50,967 nucleotides of DNA from Muribaculaceae bacterium (GTDB lineage Bacteria > Bacteroidota > Bacteroidia > Bacteroidales > Muribaculaceae), in NCBI GenBank assembly GCA_017555085.1, contig JAFZHD010000002.1, positions 1 to 50,967 of the forward strand, read 5' to 3'. Made by a program: the position numbers and the translations under genes. Below the pieces are notes generated by a model. That model was not told the DNA's origin. It searched no databases and worked only from the letters and a program-made list of their open reading frames with translations. The first letter of the stretch is position 1; every line of letters starts with the position of its first letter. Of this stretch, positions 26,731 through 35,639 are shown one piece after another.

Positions 26731-26751
26731 GTTAAAAGATTAAGTAAAACA

Positions 26752-28368
26752 ATGAAAAGCGAATTAATCGTAGATGTTCAACCCACCGAGGTGTCAATTG
26801 CCCTCGTGGAAGATTCACGACTCGTCTCGTTGCAGAAAGAGTCGCGCAATCTATCCTACGCTGTCGGCGACATTTACTTGGCAAAGGTCAAAAAACTGAT
26901 GCCGGGACTCAATGCCGCTTTTGTCAATGTAGGCTATGAGAAAGACGCATTTCTCCATTACTTGGATCTTGGCTCCCAATTCTCTTCCTATTCATCGTTC
27001 CTTAAACAGATGCTTGATGACAAGAAGCGTCAACCCGCATTGTCAAAGTCAAAACTTCTCCCCGACATTGACAAGCACGGCTCAATAACCGATGTGCTCA
27101 CTCCGGGTCAGGAACTGATGGTACAAATTGTCAAAGAACCGATATCCTCAAAAGGTCCGCGACTCACTACCGAAATTTCGTTTACCGGACGCTACATGGT
27201 GTTGATTCCTTTCTGCGACAAAATCTCTATCTCGCAGAAAATCAAAAGCACCGAAGAAAAATTGCGTCTGCGCCAACTCATTGAGAGCATCAAACCCAAA
27301 AATTTCGGAGTGATTGTTCGCACATCGGCCGAAGGAAAGCGCGTTGCCGAACTTAACCACGAGCTAAAAACCTTGCTCAAATGCTGGGACGACGCCGTGG
27401 CAAAGGCACAACGAGTAGAAGCACCCTCGCTCATCTTTGAAGAAGAGAGCCGCATTGTGGGTGTGTTGCGCGACATTTTCAGTCCCTCGTTTGAGAATAT
27501 CTATGTTAACGACACCGATATCTGTAATCAGATATCAAAGTATGTCAATCTCATCGCCCCAGAGCGACAAGAGATTGTGCAATTATACGACAAGGACGAG
27601 CCCATATTTGACCATTTCAACATCACAAGGCAAATCAAGTCATCGTTCGGTAAAATCGTGTCATTCAAGTCTGGCGCATACATTATCATTGAACACACCG
27701 AGGCTCTGCATGTTATCGATGTGAACTCGGGAAACCGCGCCAAGGCATCTAACGACCAAGAAAGCAACGCTCTTGAAGTAAACTTGCGTGCTGCCGACGA
27801 AATTGCGCGTCAGTTGCGTTTGCGCGACATGGGCGGCATCATCGTTATCGACTTCATCGACATGAACAAATCTGAACACCGACAGGCTCTTTATGACCAC
27901 ATGCGTGAAATCATGGCCAACGACCGTGCCCGACACAACATTTTGCCGTTGAGCAAATTCGGGTTGATGCAAATCACACGCCAACGTGTGCGTCCGGCCC
28001 TTGACATCACCACAACCGAAGCCTGCCCTTCATGCTACGGAAAAGGCGAAGTGCAACCGTCCCTGTTGTTTACCGACACATTAAAGGAGAAAATCAATTA
28101 TCTCCTCAACACTCTCAAAGTGAGCGATTTCATCGTGTATGTACACCCATTTGTCGATGCCTACATCAAAAAAGGCCTTATTTCAATGTACACACGCTGG
28201 CGCTTGTCGATGGGCCGACGCTTCCGCATCATGCCCGACCAATCTTTGGCCTACTTGCAATATCGCATTTTAGACAAGCAGCGCAACGAAATCGACCTCA
28301 AGGAAGAAAAAGACATGAACTCGTCATCAAAGGCGAAGTCAAAAGCCAAGAATCAGCCGGAGGAATAA
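26752..28368 (+). CDS. rng: Ribonuclease E/G family endoribonuclease
   Basis: Cuts single-stranded, AU-rich RNA in rRNA maturation and mRNA decay. The 538-residue protein has an S1 domain (about 38-130, YLAKVKKLMPGLNAAFVNVG), and the catalytic DNase I-like core with Mg2+ ligands D323 (VIDVNSGN) and D367 (IVIDFIDM). The zinc-link CPSC (C425, C428) lies 58 residues later, spaced as in E. coli RNase E. There is no long degradosome scaffold tail, so it is RNase G-like in layout; the last residues are a short basic tail. The 148-nt leader contains two hairpins. Confidence 0.94.
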   Translation: MKSELIVDVQPTEVSIALVEDSRLVSLQKESRNLSYAVGDIYLAKVKKLMPGLNAAFVNVGYEKDAFLHYLDLGSQFSSYSSFLKQMLDDKKRQPALSKSKLLPDIDKHGSITDVLTPGQELMVQIVKEPISSKGPRLTTEISFTGRYMVLIPFCDKISISQKIKSTEEKLRLRQLIESIKPKNFGVIVRTSAEGKRVAELNHELKTLLKCWDDAVAKAQRVEAPSLIFEEESRIVGVLRDIFSPSFENIYVNDTDICNQISKYVNLIAPERQEIVQLYDKDEPIFDHFNITRQIKSSFGKIVSFKSGAYIIIEHTEALHVIDVNSGNRAKASNDQESNALEVNLRAADEIARQLRLRDMGGIIVIDFIDMNKSEHRQALYDHMREIMANDRARHNILPLSKFGLMQITRQRVRPALDITTTEACPSCYGKGEVQPSLLFTDTLKEKINYLLNTLKVSDFIVYVHPFVDAYIKKGLISMYTRWRLSMGRRFRIMPDQSLAYLQYRILDKQRNEIDLKEEKDMNSSSKAKSKAKNQPEE

Positions 28369-28415
28369 GCGTCAGTAAACGACCGTTCCCCGCTATCAAA
28401 GCGATTCACGACACA

Positions 28416-28450
28416 GAAAAAGGCGACATCATCAAGATGCCGCCTTTTAT
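28416..28450. terminator. Bidirectional terminator between rng and ferritin genes
   Basis: AAAAGGCG...CGCCTTTT with an inner ATC/GAT pairing forms a stem that has T runs on either strand; it separates the two convergent genes. Confidence 0.75.
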
Positions 28451-28475
28451 TATGCGTTTTGTTATGCCTCAACTA

Positions 28476-28997
28476 TTATTCGGCTGTTGCCAAAGGCGAG
28501 GGAACATTATATACGCGTGCTGCAAGTTCTTGGTCGAGCATATAGATACCCATACCGTCGTTGCCGATGAGAGTGAACTTGTCAATCAACTGTTGTGCAC
28601 TTTCTTCTTCTTCAACTTGCTCTGAAATGAACCAATTAAGCATTTCGCGTGTAGCGTAGTCGTGTTCAGCTTCGGCCATTGCATAGAGATTGTTAATCAT
28701 TGCAGTCACTTTTTGTTCGTGAACCAAAGTTGCTTTGAAAGCGTCCAAGGGAGTAGCCCATTCTGTCTCAACAGCTTCAATGGGTTGGAGAATCACACGA
28801 CCACCACGTTGATTGATATAGTTCATAAATATCTCTGCGTGAGCCTGTTCTTCTTTGAACTGCACTTTAAACCAATTTGCAATACCGCTTTTGCCGTCAG
28901 CCTCAAAGTTTTGAGCCATTGACAAGTAGAGATATGCCGACCAAAATTCGGCGTTTACTTGCGCATTAATTGCGTCTTCGATAGTCTTACTTAGCAT
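28476..28997 (-). CDS. ftnA: Ferritin (non-haem, FtnA type)
   Basis: The 173-residue four-helix protein stores iron by oxidising Fe(II). The ferroxidase ligands of bacterial ferritin are in place: E17, E50 and H53 (FKEEQAHAEIF), with the other-side residues in VHEQKVTAMI and ISEQVEEEESA. No haem-binding Met typical of bacterioferritin was sought further; length and N-terminus fit FtnA. A minus-strand TATATTTG box (29026-29033) lies 29 nt before the start. It is transcribed alone. Confidence 0.93.
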   Translation of the reverse strand: MLSKTIEDAINAQVNAEFWSAYLYLSMAQNFEADGKSGIANWFKVQFKEEQAHAEIFMNYINQRGGRVILQPIEAVETEWATPLDAFKATLVHEQKVTAMINNLYAMAEAEHDYATREMLNWFISEQVEEEESAQQLIDKFTLIGNDGMGIYMLDQELAARVYNVPSPLATAE

Positions 28998-29025
28998 AGA
29001 GTTATATGTTTTAAGTTAGTTTGTG

Positions 29026-29033
29026 CAAATATA
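29026..29033 (-). promoter_or_regulatory. -7 promoter box of the ferritin gene
   Basis: TATATTTG on the minus strand, 29 nt upstream of the ferritin start; the -33 box is poor. Confidence 0.45.
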
Positions 29034-29041
29034 TATACTTT

Positions 29042-29515
29042 TTACCAAATTGCAGCAATCAGCACATAAATAAAATATCCGCAAATTGCAATCTTCATCA
29101 ATGTGCCGCACAAAAATCCGAGGAATGAACCTATTGCCGACTTCAATGCTTCGTCAAACGGCTTGTTGCCCATCAGTTCGCCTACAAGCGCACCGACAAA
29201 CGGACCTGCAATCACTCCAAACGGACCAGCCACAAGGCCCACTATTGTACCTATCACACAGCCCCACGAACCCCACTTCGAGCCGCCAAAGAACTTGGTG
29301 CCGATTATGGGTATCACATAGTCAAGCACCACCGACAGAGCAACCACTACCCCCCATGTAACAAGTCCTAAAGTAGAGAAGGTATATAACTCGGTAAAAT
29401 GAAAACACAACATTCCGAGATAGGCAATGGGCGGTCCGGGAATCATGGGCACAATGCAGCCCAATACACCCACCACCATGCATATAATGCCAAATGTTAT
29501 CAATATGTATTCCAT
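29042..29515 (-). CDS. DUF456 family membrane protein
   Basis: The 157-residue protein is almost entirely hydrophobic, with four or five membrane helices and Gly-rich segments (VIGTIVGLVAGPFGVIAGPFVGALVGEL) and the early motif GCIVPMIPGPPIAYLGML typical of DUF456. The function is unknown. It is the last gene of an operon, 3 nt after the M16 peptidase gene. Confidence 0.82.
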   Translation of the reverse strand: MEYILITFGIICMVVGVLGCIVPMIPGPPIAYLGMLCFHFTELYTFSTLGLVTWGVVVALSVVLDYVIPIIGTKFFGGSKWGSWGCVIGTIVGLVAGPFGVIAGPFVGALVGELMGNKPFDEALKSAIGSFLGFLCGTLMKIAICGYFIYVLIAAIW

Positions 29516-29518
29516 AAT

Positions 29519-30754
29519 TTATGCGGGGGTATAAATGAGTGTTGAAGCGCGTTGCGGGTCGATTATGCTTCGCGTTGTAGCCACAATATCGTCAACTGTG
29601 ACACTGCGATAGCGTGGCACTACGCCGTTGATATCTTCATCGTGCATCTCGGCTAGAGCAAGGGCCTGCGCCTTGGCCAAGAAACTGATTGAGCCGAATG
29701 TGTAATTTGACTCATAACGATTGATGGCTCGGGTAAGTTCATATTCGGTCAACGAGCCGTCGGCCAACGACAATGCCTGCGTAATCATAGCATCTTTGGC
29801 GCGCGCAATGGCATCGGGAGTATTCTCGCGCAGTTTTGCCGAGAGCATCAGATAGCCTGGTTCCTCACTGCCCGAAATTGATGCATCAACCTCGGTAAAG
29901 AGGTCTGTACCCATGAGCAGATTTTGATAGAAACGCGCCGAACGACCTGCCGCAAGCAAGTCGGTGATGATGTCACAAGGAATATACATTGGCGAGTCAT
30001 ATCCCGGCATGGGGAATGTGACTGTCAACGCCGTTTGAGGCACATTGCCGCTGACGGTTTTGGTGCGGGGCAATGTCTGTTCGGGCTCGGGTTGATAAAG
30101 TCGCAGAGCGATGTCGCGGCGAGGAATATCGCCAAACCATTTGTTGGCCAATCGCAACGTTTCTTCCCAAGAGATGTGGCCCGATATTGCAAGCACGGCA
30201 TTGTTGGGAGCATAATGTGCATGAAAAAAGTTGCGCACATCATCTTGCGTTACGCGCTCGATGTGTGAAAACTCCTTGCCAATTACCGGAAATCGGTATG
30301 GGTGGGTCGTATAAATGAGCGAACGCAAGTGGTGGCCCATATCGCCATAAGGCTTATTGAGACACACCTGCTTAAACTCCTCTATCACGACATTGCGTTG
30401 CACTTCAAGAGCCTTGTCGCTGAATGCGAGCGCGAGCATGCGGTCGCTTTCGAGCCAAAATGCAGTCTCGGCATTGTGAGCGGGCAACACATCATAAAAA
30501 TTGGTAAAGTCGTTGCTGGTCCACGCATTGTTCCACCCGCCGGCATCTTCGATTGCAGCATCAAAATCGTGGATATGGGTCGAGCCGCCAAACATCAAAT
30601 GCTCAAACAAATGAGCAAGGCCGGTCATCTCGGGGTCTTCATCGCGAGCGCCAACATTGTACAATATATTTAGTGCCACCATGGCGGTGGCACTATCATA
30701 ATTGTGTATAATGCGCAACCCGTTTGACAGAGTGGCGCGATTTACTTTTATCAT
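29519..30754 (-). CDS. M16-family zinc metallopeptidase (pitrilysin type)
   Basis: The 411-residue protein has the inverted zinc motif HLFEH (H48, E51, H52) in GLAHLFEHLMFGG and the third ligand Glu at 125-126 (NVVIEEFKQ), so it is expected to be active. One pair of M16 domains fits the half-size bacterial enzymes (PqqL/YmxG-like) which usually work as dimers. No signal peptide, so it is probably cytoplasmic. The start overlaps the stop of the cyclophilin gene by 4 nt. Confidence 0.9.
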   Translation of the reverse strand: MIKVNRATLSNGLRIIHNYDSATAMVALNILYNVGARDEDPEMTGLAHLFEHLMFGGSTHIHDFDAAIEDAGGWNNAWTSNDFTNFYDVLPAHNAETAFWLESDRMLALAFSDKALEVQRNVVIEEFKQVCLNKPYGDMGHHLRSLIYTTHPYRFPVIGKEFSHIERVTQDDVRNFFHAHYAPNNAVLAISGHISWEETLRLANKWFGDIPRRDIALRLYQPEPEQTLPRTKTVSGNVPQTALTVTFPMPGYDSPMYIPCDIITDLLAAGRSARFYQNLLMGTDLFTEVDASISGSEEPGYLMLSAKLRENTPDAIARAKDAMITQALSLADGSLTEYELTRAINRYESNYTFGSISFLAKAQALALAEMHDEDINGVVPRYRSVTVDDIVATTRSIIDPQRASTLIYTPA

Positions 30755-31647
30755 TTTACGATTGTTGCGCTAATGATTTGCACATCTTCAACGGGACGGT
30801 CGGCTGTGCCTGTTGCCACTTTTTCGATTTTGGCAACTACATCCATACCTTCAACCACTTCGCCAAACACAGTGTAGTCGTTGTCGAGGTGGGGAGTACC
30901 GCCAACAGTAGTGTAAGCCTCAACCATTTCGGGAGTGAACTTGAAGGGGTTGGCAGCGTATTGTGCCTCCATTTGTTTCACGAGTTCGTCTTGCAATGTT
31001 TGCAAACCTGCTTGGTCGCGGTTGCGGCGAAGGTCCATAATGCGGTCTTTGTTTGCAGCAGCAAGAGAGTTGAAAATTGATTGTTTGGTCTTCATTGCCA
31101 ACTGACCTTCCATTTGACGGAGCGATTGTTCGTTATAAGCCTTACCGGTCACGATATAGAATTGTGAGCCCGAAGATTTGCGTTCGGGGTTTACTTGGTC
31201 GGCTTGACGAGCAGCAGCAAGCGCACCGCGTTTGTGGAAGTATTTGGGATAAACGATTTCGGCATCAATCTGATAACCGGGACCGCCCGAACCGAGCATT
31301 TTACCAGCGGGAGCACCCTTTGAATCGGGGTCACCAGCCTGAATCATAAACTCGTTAATCACACGGTGGAAAAGTGTTCCTTCATAGAATTTTTCTTCAA
31401 CGAGTTTAACGAAATTATCGCGATGCTTAGGTGTTTCACCATAGAGAAGCACACGAATATCGCCCAAAGATGTTTTGATGTCAACCATTACATCTTCGGC
31501 ATTGACTGTGGGAGTTGCCATAGTTGTTTTATTAGAAGTGTTGTTAATAGTGTCGTTGTTTTTGTCGCCTGCATTTGAACCGGCTTCGGCGCTGCATGAA
31601 ACGAGAGCCATCATCAAAGCAGCTAAAGAGAATAAAAATTTACGCAT
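30751..31647 (-). CDS. Cyclophilin-type peptidyl-prolyl isomerase lipoprotein
   Basis: The 298-residue protein begins with a lipoprotein signal (lipobox LVSC, Cys18) and a low-complexity Asn/Thr linker, then a cyclophilin domain: VKLVEEKFYEGTLFHRVINEF (catalytic Arg), GSGGPGYQIDAEIV and GSQFYIVTG. An insert of about 75 residues (around 180-255), helical and charged, splits the domain before HLDNDYTVFGEVVEGMDVV; this is seen in other Bacteroidota cyclophilins. It probably folds proteins in the periplasm or at the outer membrane. It lies between the 125-residue hypothetical gene and the M16 gene. Confidence 0.92.
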   Translation of the reverse strand: MRKFLFSLAALMMALVSCSAEAGSNAGDKNNDTINNTSNKTTMATPTVNAEDVMVDIKTSLGDIRVLLYGETPKHRDNFVKLVEEKFYEGTLFHRVINEFMIQAGDPDSKGAPAGKMLGSGGPGYQIDAEIVYPKYFHKRGALAAARQADQVNPERKSSGSQFYIVTGKAYNEQSLRQMEGQLAMKTKQSIFNSLAAANKDRIMDLRRNRDQAGLQTLQDELVKQMEAQYAANPFKFTPEMVEAYTTVGGTPHLDNDYTVFGEVVEGMDVVAKIEKVATGTADRPVEDVQIISATIVK

Positions 31648-31665
31648 GATTATGTTTTTGTTTAA

Positions 31666-32043
31666 TTACATTCCAGAGGGGTAAAGACGTTTGTAGATGC
31701 GGCGGAAATTGTCGTCGCTTGCATTCAATTCATCAACGCGGCTTGCATAGTCAGCGCCCCAAATTCCTTGCAACAAATCGCCGATATAACGGTGTTCGCG
31801 GTCCTTTTCAATCGCCGCAGCAATGAGTCGCGAAATCTGTGAAGCATAAAACTCGCTTTCAATCGCGTTGAGATAACGAGCCGCACTCACGAGAAACTGA
31901 CCATTGCGGTCAACCAAAATCATATTCTCGACCAAATCATCGATAATCTCATGACATGTATCGATATTATTTGCGATATATTCATAAGTGAGAAGGCCAT
32001 CCGGGTCCTTGCTCAATTCTTTTTTCAATTCCTGATTCATCAT
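31666..32043 (-). CDS. Hypothetical protein, 125 residues, helical
   Basis: No family is recognised. The soluble protein is mostly alpha-helical: LSKDPDGLLTYEYIANNIDT at the N-terminus, then DDLVENMILVDRNGQFLVSAARYL and a C-terminal helical half ending RIYKRLYPSGM. The N-terminal half could be a winged-helix-like fold (helix, LVDRNGQFLVSA as beta wing). It heads the operon with the cyclophilin, M16 and DUF456 genes (18 nt to the cyclophilin). A TATATTTG box on the minus strand lies at 32070-32077, 27 nt upstream. Confidence 0.65.
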   Translation of the reverse strand: MMNQELKKELSKDPDGLLTYEYIANNIDTCHEIIDDLVENMILVDRNGQFLVSAARYLNAIESEFYASQISRLIAAAIEKDREHRYIGDLLQGIWGADYASRVDELNASDDNFRRIYKRLYPSGM

Positions 32044-32069
32044 AATTAGTGTTTATGAATTTCAATCGG

Positions 32070-32077
32070 CAAATATA
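32070..32077 (-). promoter_or_regulatory. -7 promoter box of the hypothetical-cyclophilin-M16-DUF456 operon
   Basis: TATATTTG on the minus strand, 27 nt before the first gene; -33 box unclear. Confidence 0.45.
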
Positions 32078-32136
32078 CAAAATTTTTCATTACATAGCGA
32101 TGATTATAGCAACTATAAAACTCCCCCGCCCCTTTT

Positions 32137-33141
32137 TCAGGCAAAGTATTTGAGGTTTTCAAAAGAGGGTTGGAGTTTGCCTTGTTCGATGTTGTGTATG
32201 ATTTCGACTACGCGGTCGTTCATGGGTGTGGGGCAGCCGACTTTGCGGCCGTAGGCCGACACTACGCCGTTGATGGCATCAACCTCGGTAAGTTTGCCCT
32301 TTTCAAGGTCTTGCAACATGCTCGCTTTGAGTCTGGCATGCTTGCGAATGGCAATGGGGATAATCATAAACGAGAATGCGCGTTTGAGTGCGTTGGTATA
32401 GTTGAGCAACTTGACAATGTCTTTGCCCTGAACAGGCTCGATGCGAATGCCTCCGGCCTGACAAACATCAATACATTCCTTTATGAGCGCTTGCACTATG
32501 CGGCGCGATTTTCGCGGTGCGGCAGCCTCGCCAAATGTGCAACCAAGCACGGCACTCATTCCCGAAAATGCTGCGTTTATCAGCAGTTTGCTCCAACGCG
32601 TGCCTATAAAGTTTTCTTCCACATCAACAGTGCCCATCATTTCAAGCAGTTGCTTTACCTGTTCAAAATGACGGCTGCGGTTTGCCGAAATTGCGCCCAA
32701 CGAGAACGACAATGCATCGGGCTGGCTTGTGAGTTCACACACTCCGGGCGACTGCAATGTCGCGCCCCACGCCACTGTGCAGCCAAGCACGCGTTCCTCG
32801 CCCAATATCTCGGCTATCTGCATTTCGGGCAAGCCGTTTTGAAATGTTACCAACACTCCGTCTTGGGCCAAATAACCGTTGAGCATATCCACCACTTCGG
32901 CATTATGTTGCTGCTTGGTCATCAAGAAAACCACATCATATTTTCCGCTCATTTCGTCGGGCGTGTAAGCCACCACCGGCTGCGTGAAATTCATTGTCCC
33001 TACTATTTTTGCGCCATCGGCTTTCAACGCTTCGACATGTGCTTTGTTGCGGTTGATTAACTCGATTTCCACACCTGCTTTGCTGATAAATGCGCCGAGA
33101 ATCGTGCCTAACGACCCTGCGCCATATATTGCTACTCTCAT
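32137..33141 (-). CDS. Ketopantoate reductase (ApbA/PanE) family oxidoreductase
   Basis: The 334-residue protein has an N-terminal Rossmann NAD(P)-binding fold (YGAGSLGTILGAF, GAGSLG at 7-12), the central VTFQNGLPE stretch, and the C-terminal helical domain with GTRWSKLLINAAFSGMSAVLG, where the Lys-Asn pair belongs to the active site of this family. It probably reduces 2-dehydropantoate to pantoate for coenzyme A synthesis, but some family members act on other ketoacids, so the panE symbol is withheld. It is transcribed alone on the minus strand. Confidence 0.85.
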   Translation of the reverse strand: MRVAIYGAGSLGTILGAFISKAGVEIELINRNKAHVEALKADGAKIVGTMNFTQPVVAYTPDEMSGKYDVVFLMTKQQHNAEVVDMLNGYLAQDGVLVTFQNGLPEMQIAEILGEERVLGCTVAWGATLQSPGVCELTSQPDALSFSLGAISANRSRHFEQVKQLLEMMGTVDVEENFIGTRWSKLLINAAFSGMSAVLGCTFGEAAAPRKSRRIVQALIKECIDVCQAGGIRIEPVQGKDIVKLLNYTNALKRAFSFMIIPIAIRKHARLKASMLQDLEKGKLTEVDAINGVVSAYGRKVGCPTPMNDRVVEIIHNIEQGKLQPSFENLKYFA

Positions 33142-33288
33142 AATTCTATCTTTAATCGTTTCTACTTATTTGGCTCGCTTTGTGCGGCCTCGCAACTGCA
33201 AAAATAGGCATATCGCCGTAATTATATCCCGTTTTAAGGAAATTTAATGAGGCAATAACGCCATTGGCCGAACAATTTGCCTTGCATG

Positions 33289-33319
33289 TTTGTTGTATTT
33301 ATGTTTTTGACTAACTTTG
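33289..33319 (+). promoter_or_regulatory. Promoter of the small winged-helix gene
   Basis: TTTG (33289-33292) and TAACTTTG (33312-33319) are separated by 19 nt, a full consensus match 42 nt before the start codon. Confidence 0.8.
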
Positions 33320-33361
33320 TGCCATCACAAACAATTACAACCAACAAATAAGACAACTAAT

Positions 33362-33541
33362 ATGGAAGCAAAAGAAAAAGTTTTAGCGGCTATGAAACAA
33401 GCTGGCGAGCCATTAAACGCAGGCAAAATTGCCGAACTCTGCGGACTCGACCGCAAAGAGGTTGACAAAGCCATGAAAGCGCTCAAAGAAGAAGGCGCAA
33501 TCGTGTCACCCGTTCGCTGCAAATGGGCTCCCGCCGAATAA
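33362..33541 (+). CDS. Small winged-helix-like DNA-binding protein, 59 residues
   Basis: The protein ([18 protein letters not shown]...) looks like a stand-alone winged helix: helix 1 [10 protein letters not shown], then [29 protein letters not shown] as the helix-turn-helix, and a short wing [10 protein letters not shown]. There is no effector domain. It may be a transcription regulator or a nucleic-acid-binding accessory factor; related short proteins are common in Bacteroidota. It has its own full promoter and a terminator, so it is a single-gene transcript. The upstream in-frame ATG at 33317 lies inside the promoter and is unlikely to be used. Confidence 0.8.
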   Translation: MEAKEKVLAAMKQAGEPLNAGKIAELCGLDRKEVDKAMKALKEEGAIVSPVRCKWAPAE

Positions 33542-33558
33542 TCGCCTCATAACAAAAC

Positions 33559-33599
33559 AAAAACGAGCGATAATCATCGATGATTGTCGCTCGTTTTGT
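33559..33599. terminator. Bidirectional terminator between the winged-helix and gluzincin genes
   Basis: AAACGAGCGA and TCGCTCGTTT enclose the palindrome AATCATCGATGATT; T runs occur on both sides, serving both convergent genes. Confidence 0.85.
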
Positions 33600-33601
33600 T
33601 A

Positions 33602-35626
33602 TTATTTCACAATCGCGTCGATGGCATGCAATATGGGATCGGTGCTGACATTGCTTCCGACAGCCTGACGCATCCACTCGTTGGGTGTGAGTCGACCCAA
33701 ACGATAAATTCGGTTTATCTCAGCCGCAAACTGTGCATCGGTGCCACATTTTGCAAAATGCGCTTCGAGTTGATACTCTATTATGTGGCCAAACGGATAG
33801 TTGGGCAAGTACATCGGCGCATTAACCATGTGGGAGTAGCAAGCCAATATTGTGGCATTTTTCTCGCCGAGCACTGGAGCATAATACTTGTTCCACACAT
33901 CGCGGGCAATCTCGATAGTTGCCGCTTTGAGTTGCGCGGCTGTGGCATCGGGGTTGGCATAGAGCCATTGCCACATCTTCATGTCAACAAGCGACACACC
34001 CATGATTTCATACAAGCCCCAAAATATGTCGAGCGTAGTGTTGTCATCAACCTTTTGGTCATAGCCCAACAATCGCAAGTCGCGTTTTTGGAATACAAAA
34101 GCGAGCGCTTCGGTAAATCCGGTATTGGGCACTCCGCTGAGTGTAAAGTGGTCGATATTGTAGAGGTCGATAGTCTGCTCCACATTGTGGCCAAACTCAT
34201 GAACGGCAATATTGTAGCCTTTATAGTCCATGCCGTCGGCGCCGATGCGTGTGCGCAACAACGACTTTTCCCATCGGCTGGCAGCACCCCATGCGTGACC
34301 CGAACCGCGCGCACCTTCAACCTTGATTTTGCTTGCAATGAAATCGGCATCGGCACTTTCAAAACCGAGCACTCCGAGCATGCGCGGCATGTCTTTCTCA
34401 AACGCCTCGGGATTGGGATATTTTGAGCGCGTCAACGCTGTGAGTTCGTCTTCCGAGATAGCGCTACGGCTTTTGAAACCGTCATACCAAATATCATAGG
34501 GGCGCAAGTCGCGGCCCAAACGCTTTTTGATGAGTTTTGCCACCTTCTTGACTTGGGGCGATGACACGAGGTTGACAAACAAGTCTTCGATTTCTTGGGG
34601 AGTGACCTCCATGCTACCTTCAAAGTTGCGAATGATACCTGTGGGCTTTTGCGGCTCATACTGGTCGATTTTAACCATAGCCTTAAAGTGGCCTAAAATG
34701 TGTTCATATCGGCGTGTATCTTCGGCATCGAGCGCAATTTCGGCACCGTCGGCATAACTGCGGTTGCTCATTGGCGCCCAATCATAAGCGGCATTATTAA
34801 CCACAGCGGCTGGAATTGTGCCGTTGACAATATGCTCCATTACGCGATAAACCATCTCTTGCTTTTCGCGGCCGTTGACGTGATTGGCATAATTTGACTT
34901 AATCTCGTCGCGCAAGTTCCAATGTGACAGCAACACCATATCTTTGGGGAACAATCTCTCGCCCTTGTCGGTCAACAAATTGCCCATCATAATGTTATAA
35001 CTTGCTATATAGTTTTCGGCATCGGCATTAGCCTGACCGGCCTCCTTGTTGAGTTGAGCCGGTACACGCGATGTGAACATATCGCCCATGCGAGCATAAG
35101 CCCACTCGGCACGCGACCAATTTGCACTGAGGCTGTTTTTCTCAACGAGAGTATAATTGGGGAAATTCAAAATGGTGATAAATGCCACTTTGTTTTCATA
35201 TAGGTCGTTCCACAAGTGAGAATAGGGGTTGAACGCACTCATTATATAGTCAATGTTTGCAGGCTCAGGACCGGCAAGAATTGTGGGCAGGCTCAACTGC
35301 ACAGCCACCTGATTTTGTGTACCCAACAACACCTCATAGTTCTTGCACAATTTTTCAAACAACTCATGGCGCGCAGCCGAGTCGGCCACGAAATTTTCGG
35401 CAACAAACTCGCCAAACTGTTCGGCCGAGCCGTCGTTTTCGTTCCACAAAGCAGCCACCTGGGCCACACCGCGACTCATCAAATCGCAGTCGGCATCGGG
35501 ATACTGCTGTTTCAGTTGCGCGATAGCCACCTCAACCCTGCCATTGTCAATAGCGCGTGCATCAACCTTTTCAGTTCCTGTTACAATCATCATAATCACA
35601 GCCACTAAGGCCAATATATTCTTCAT
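33602..35626 (-). CDS. Secreted gluzincin-like metallopeptidase of unrecognised family
   Basis: The 674-residue protein has a signal peptide (about 1-24), a long helical N-terminal part (about 30-450) and a zinc motif HEFGH (476-480, H476 E477 H480). A Glu 26 residues later (E506, in TGFTEALAFVFQ) is well placed as the third ligand. That spacing resembles M3 oligopeptidases and other gluzincins, but the rest (for example ASYNIMMGNLLTDKGERLFP) does not match a family I can name. It probably acts in the periplasm or on the outer surface on peptides. It starts 13 nt after the queA stop, so the two are co-transcribed, though no functional link is obvious. Confidence 0.75.
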   Translation of the reverse strand: MKNILALVAVIMMIVTGTEKVDARAIDNGRVEVAIAQLKQQYPDADCDLMSRGVAQVAALWNENDGSAEQFGEFVAENFVADSAARHELFEKLCKNYEVLLGTQNQVAVQLSLPTILAGPEPANIDYIMSAFNPYSHLWNDLYENKVAFITILNFPNYTLVEKNSLSANWSRAEWAYARMGDMFTSRVPAQLNKEAGQANADAENYIASYNIMMGNLLTDKGERLFPKDMVLLSHWNLRDEIKSNYANHVNGREKQEMVYRVMEHIVNGTIPAAVVNNAAYDWAPMSNRSYADGAEIALDAEDTRRYEHILGHFKAMVKIDQYEPQKPTGIIRNFEGSMEVTPQEIEDLFVNLVSSPQVKKVAKLIKKRLGRDLRPYDIWYDGFKSRSAISEDELTALTRSKYPNPEAFEKDMPRMLGVLGFESADADFIASKIKVEGARGSGHAWGAASRWEKSLLRTRIGADGMDYKGYNIAVHEFGHNVEQTIDLYNIDHFTLSGVPNTGFTEALAFVFQKRDLRLLGYDQKVDDNTTLDIFWGLYEIMGVSLVDMKMWQWLYANPDATAAQLKAATIEIARDVWNKYYAPVLGEKNATILACYSHMVNAPMYLPNYPFGHIIEYQLEAHFAKCGTDAQFAAEINRIYRLGRLTPNEWMRQAVGSNVSTDPILHAIDAIVK

Positions 35627-35639
35627 ACTGTTAAATGTT

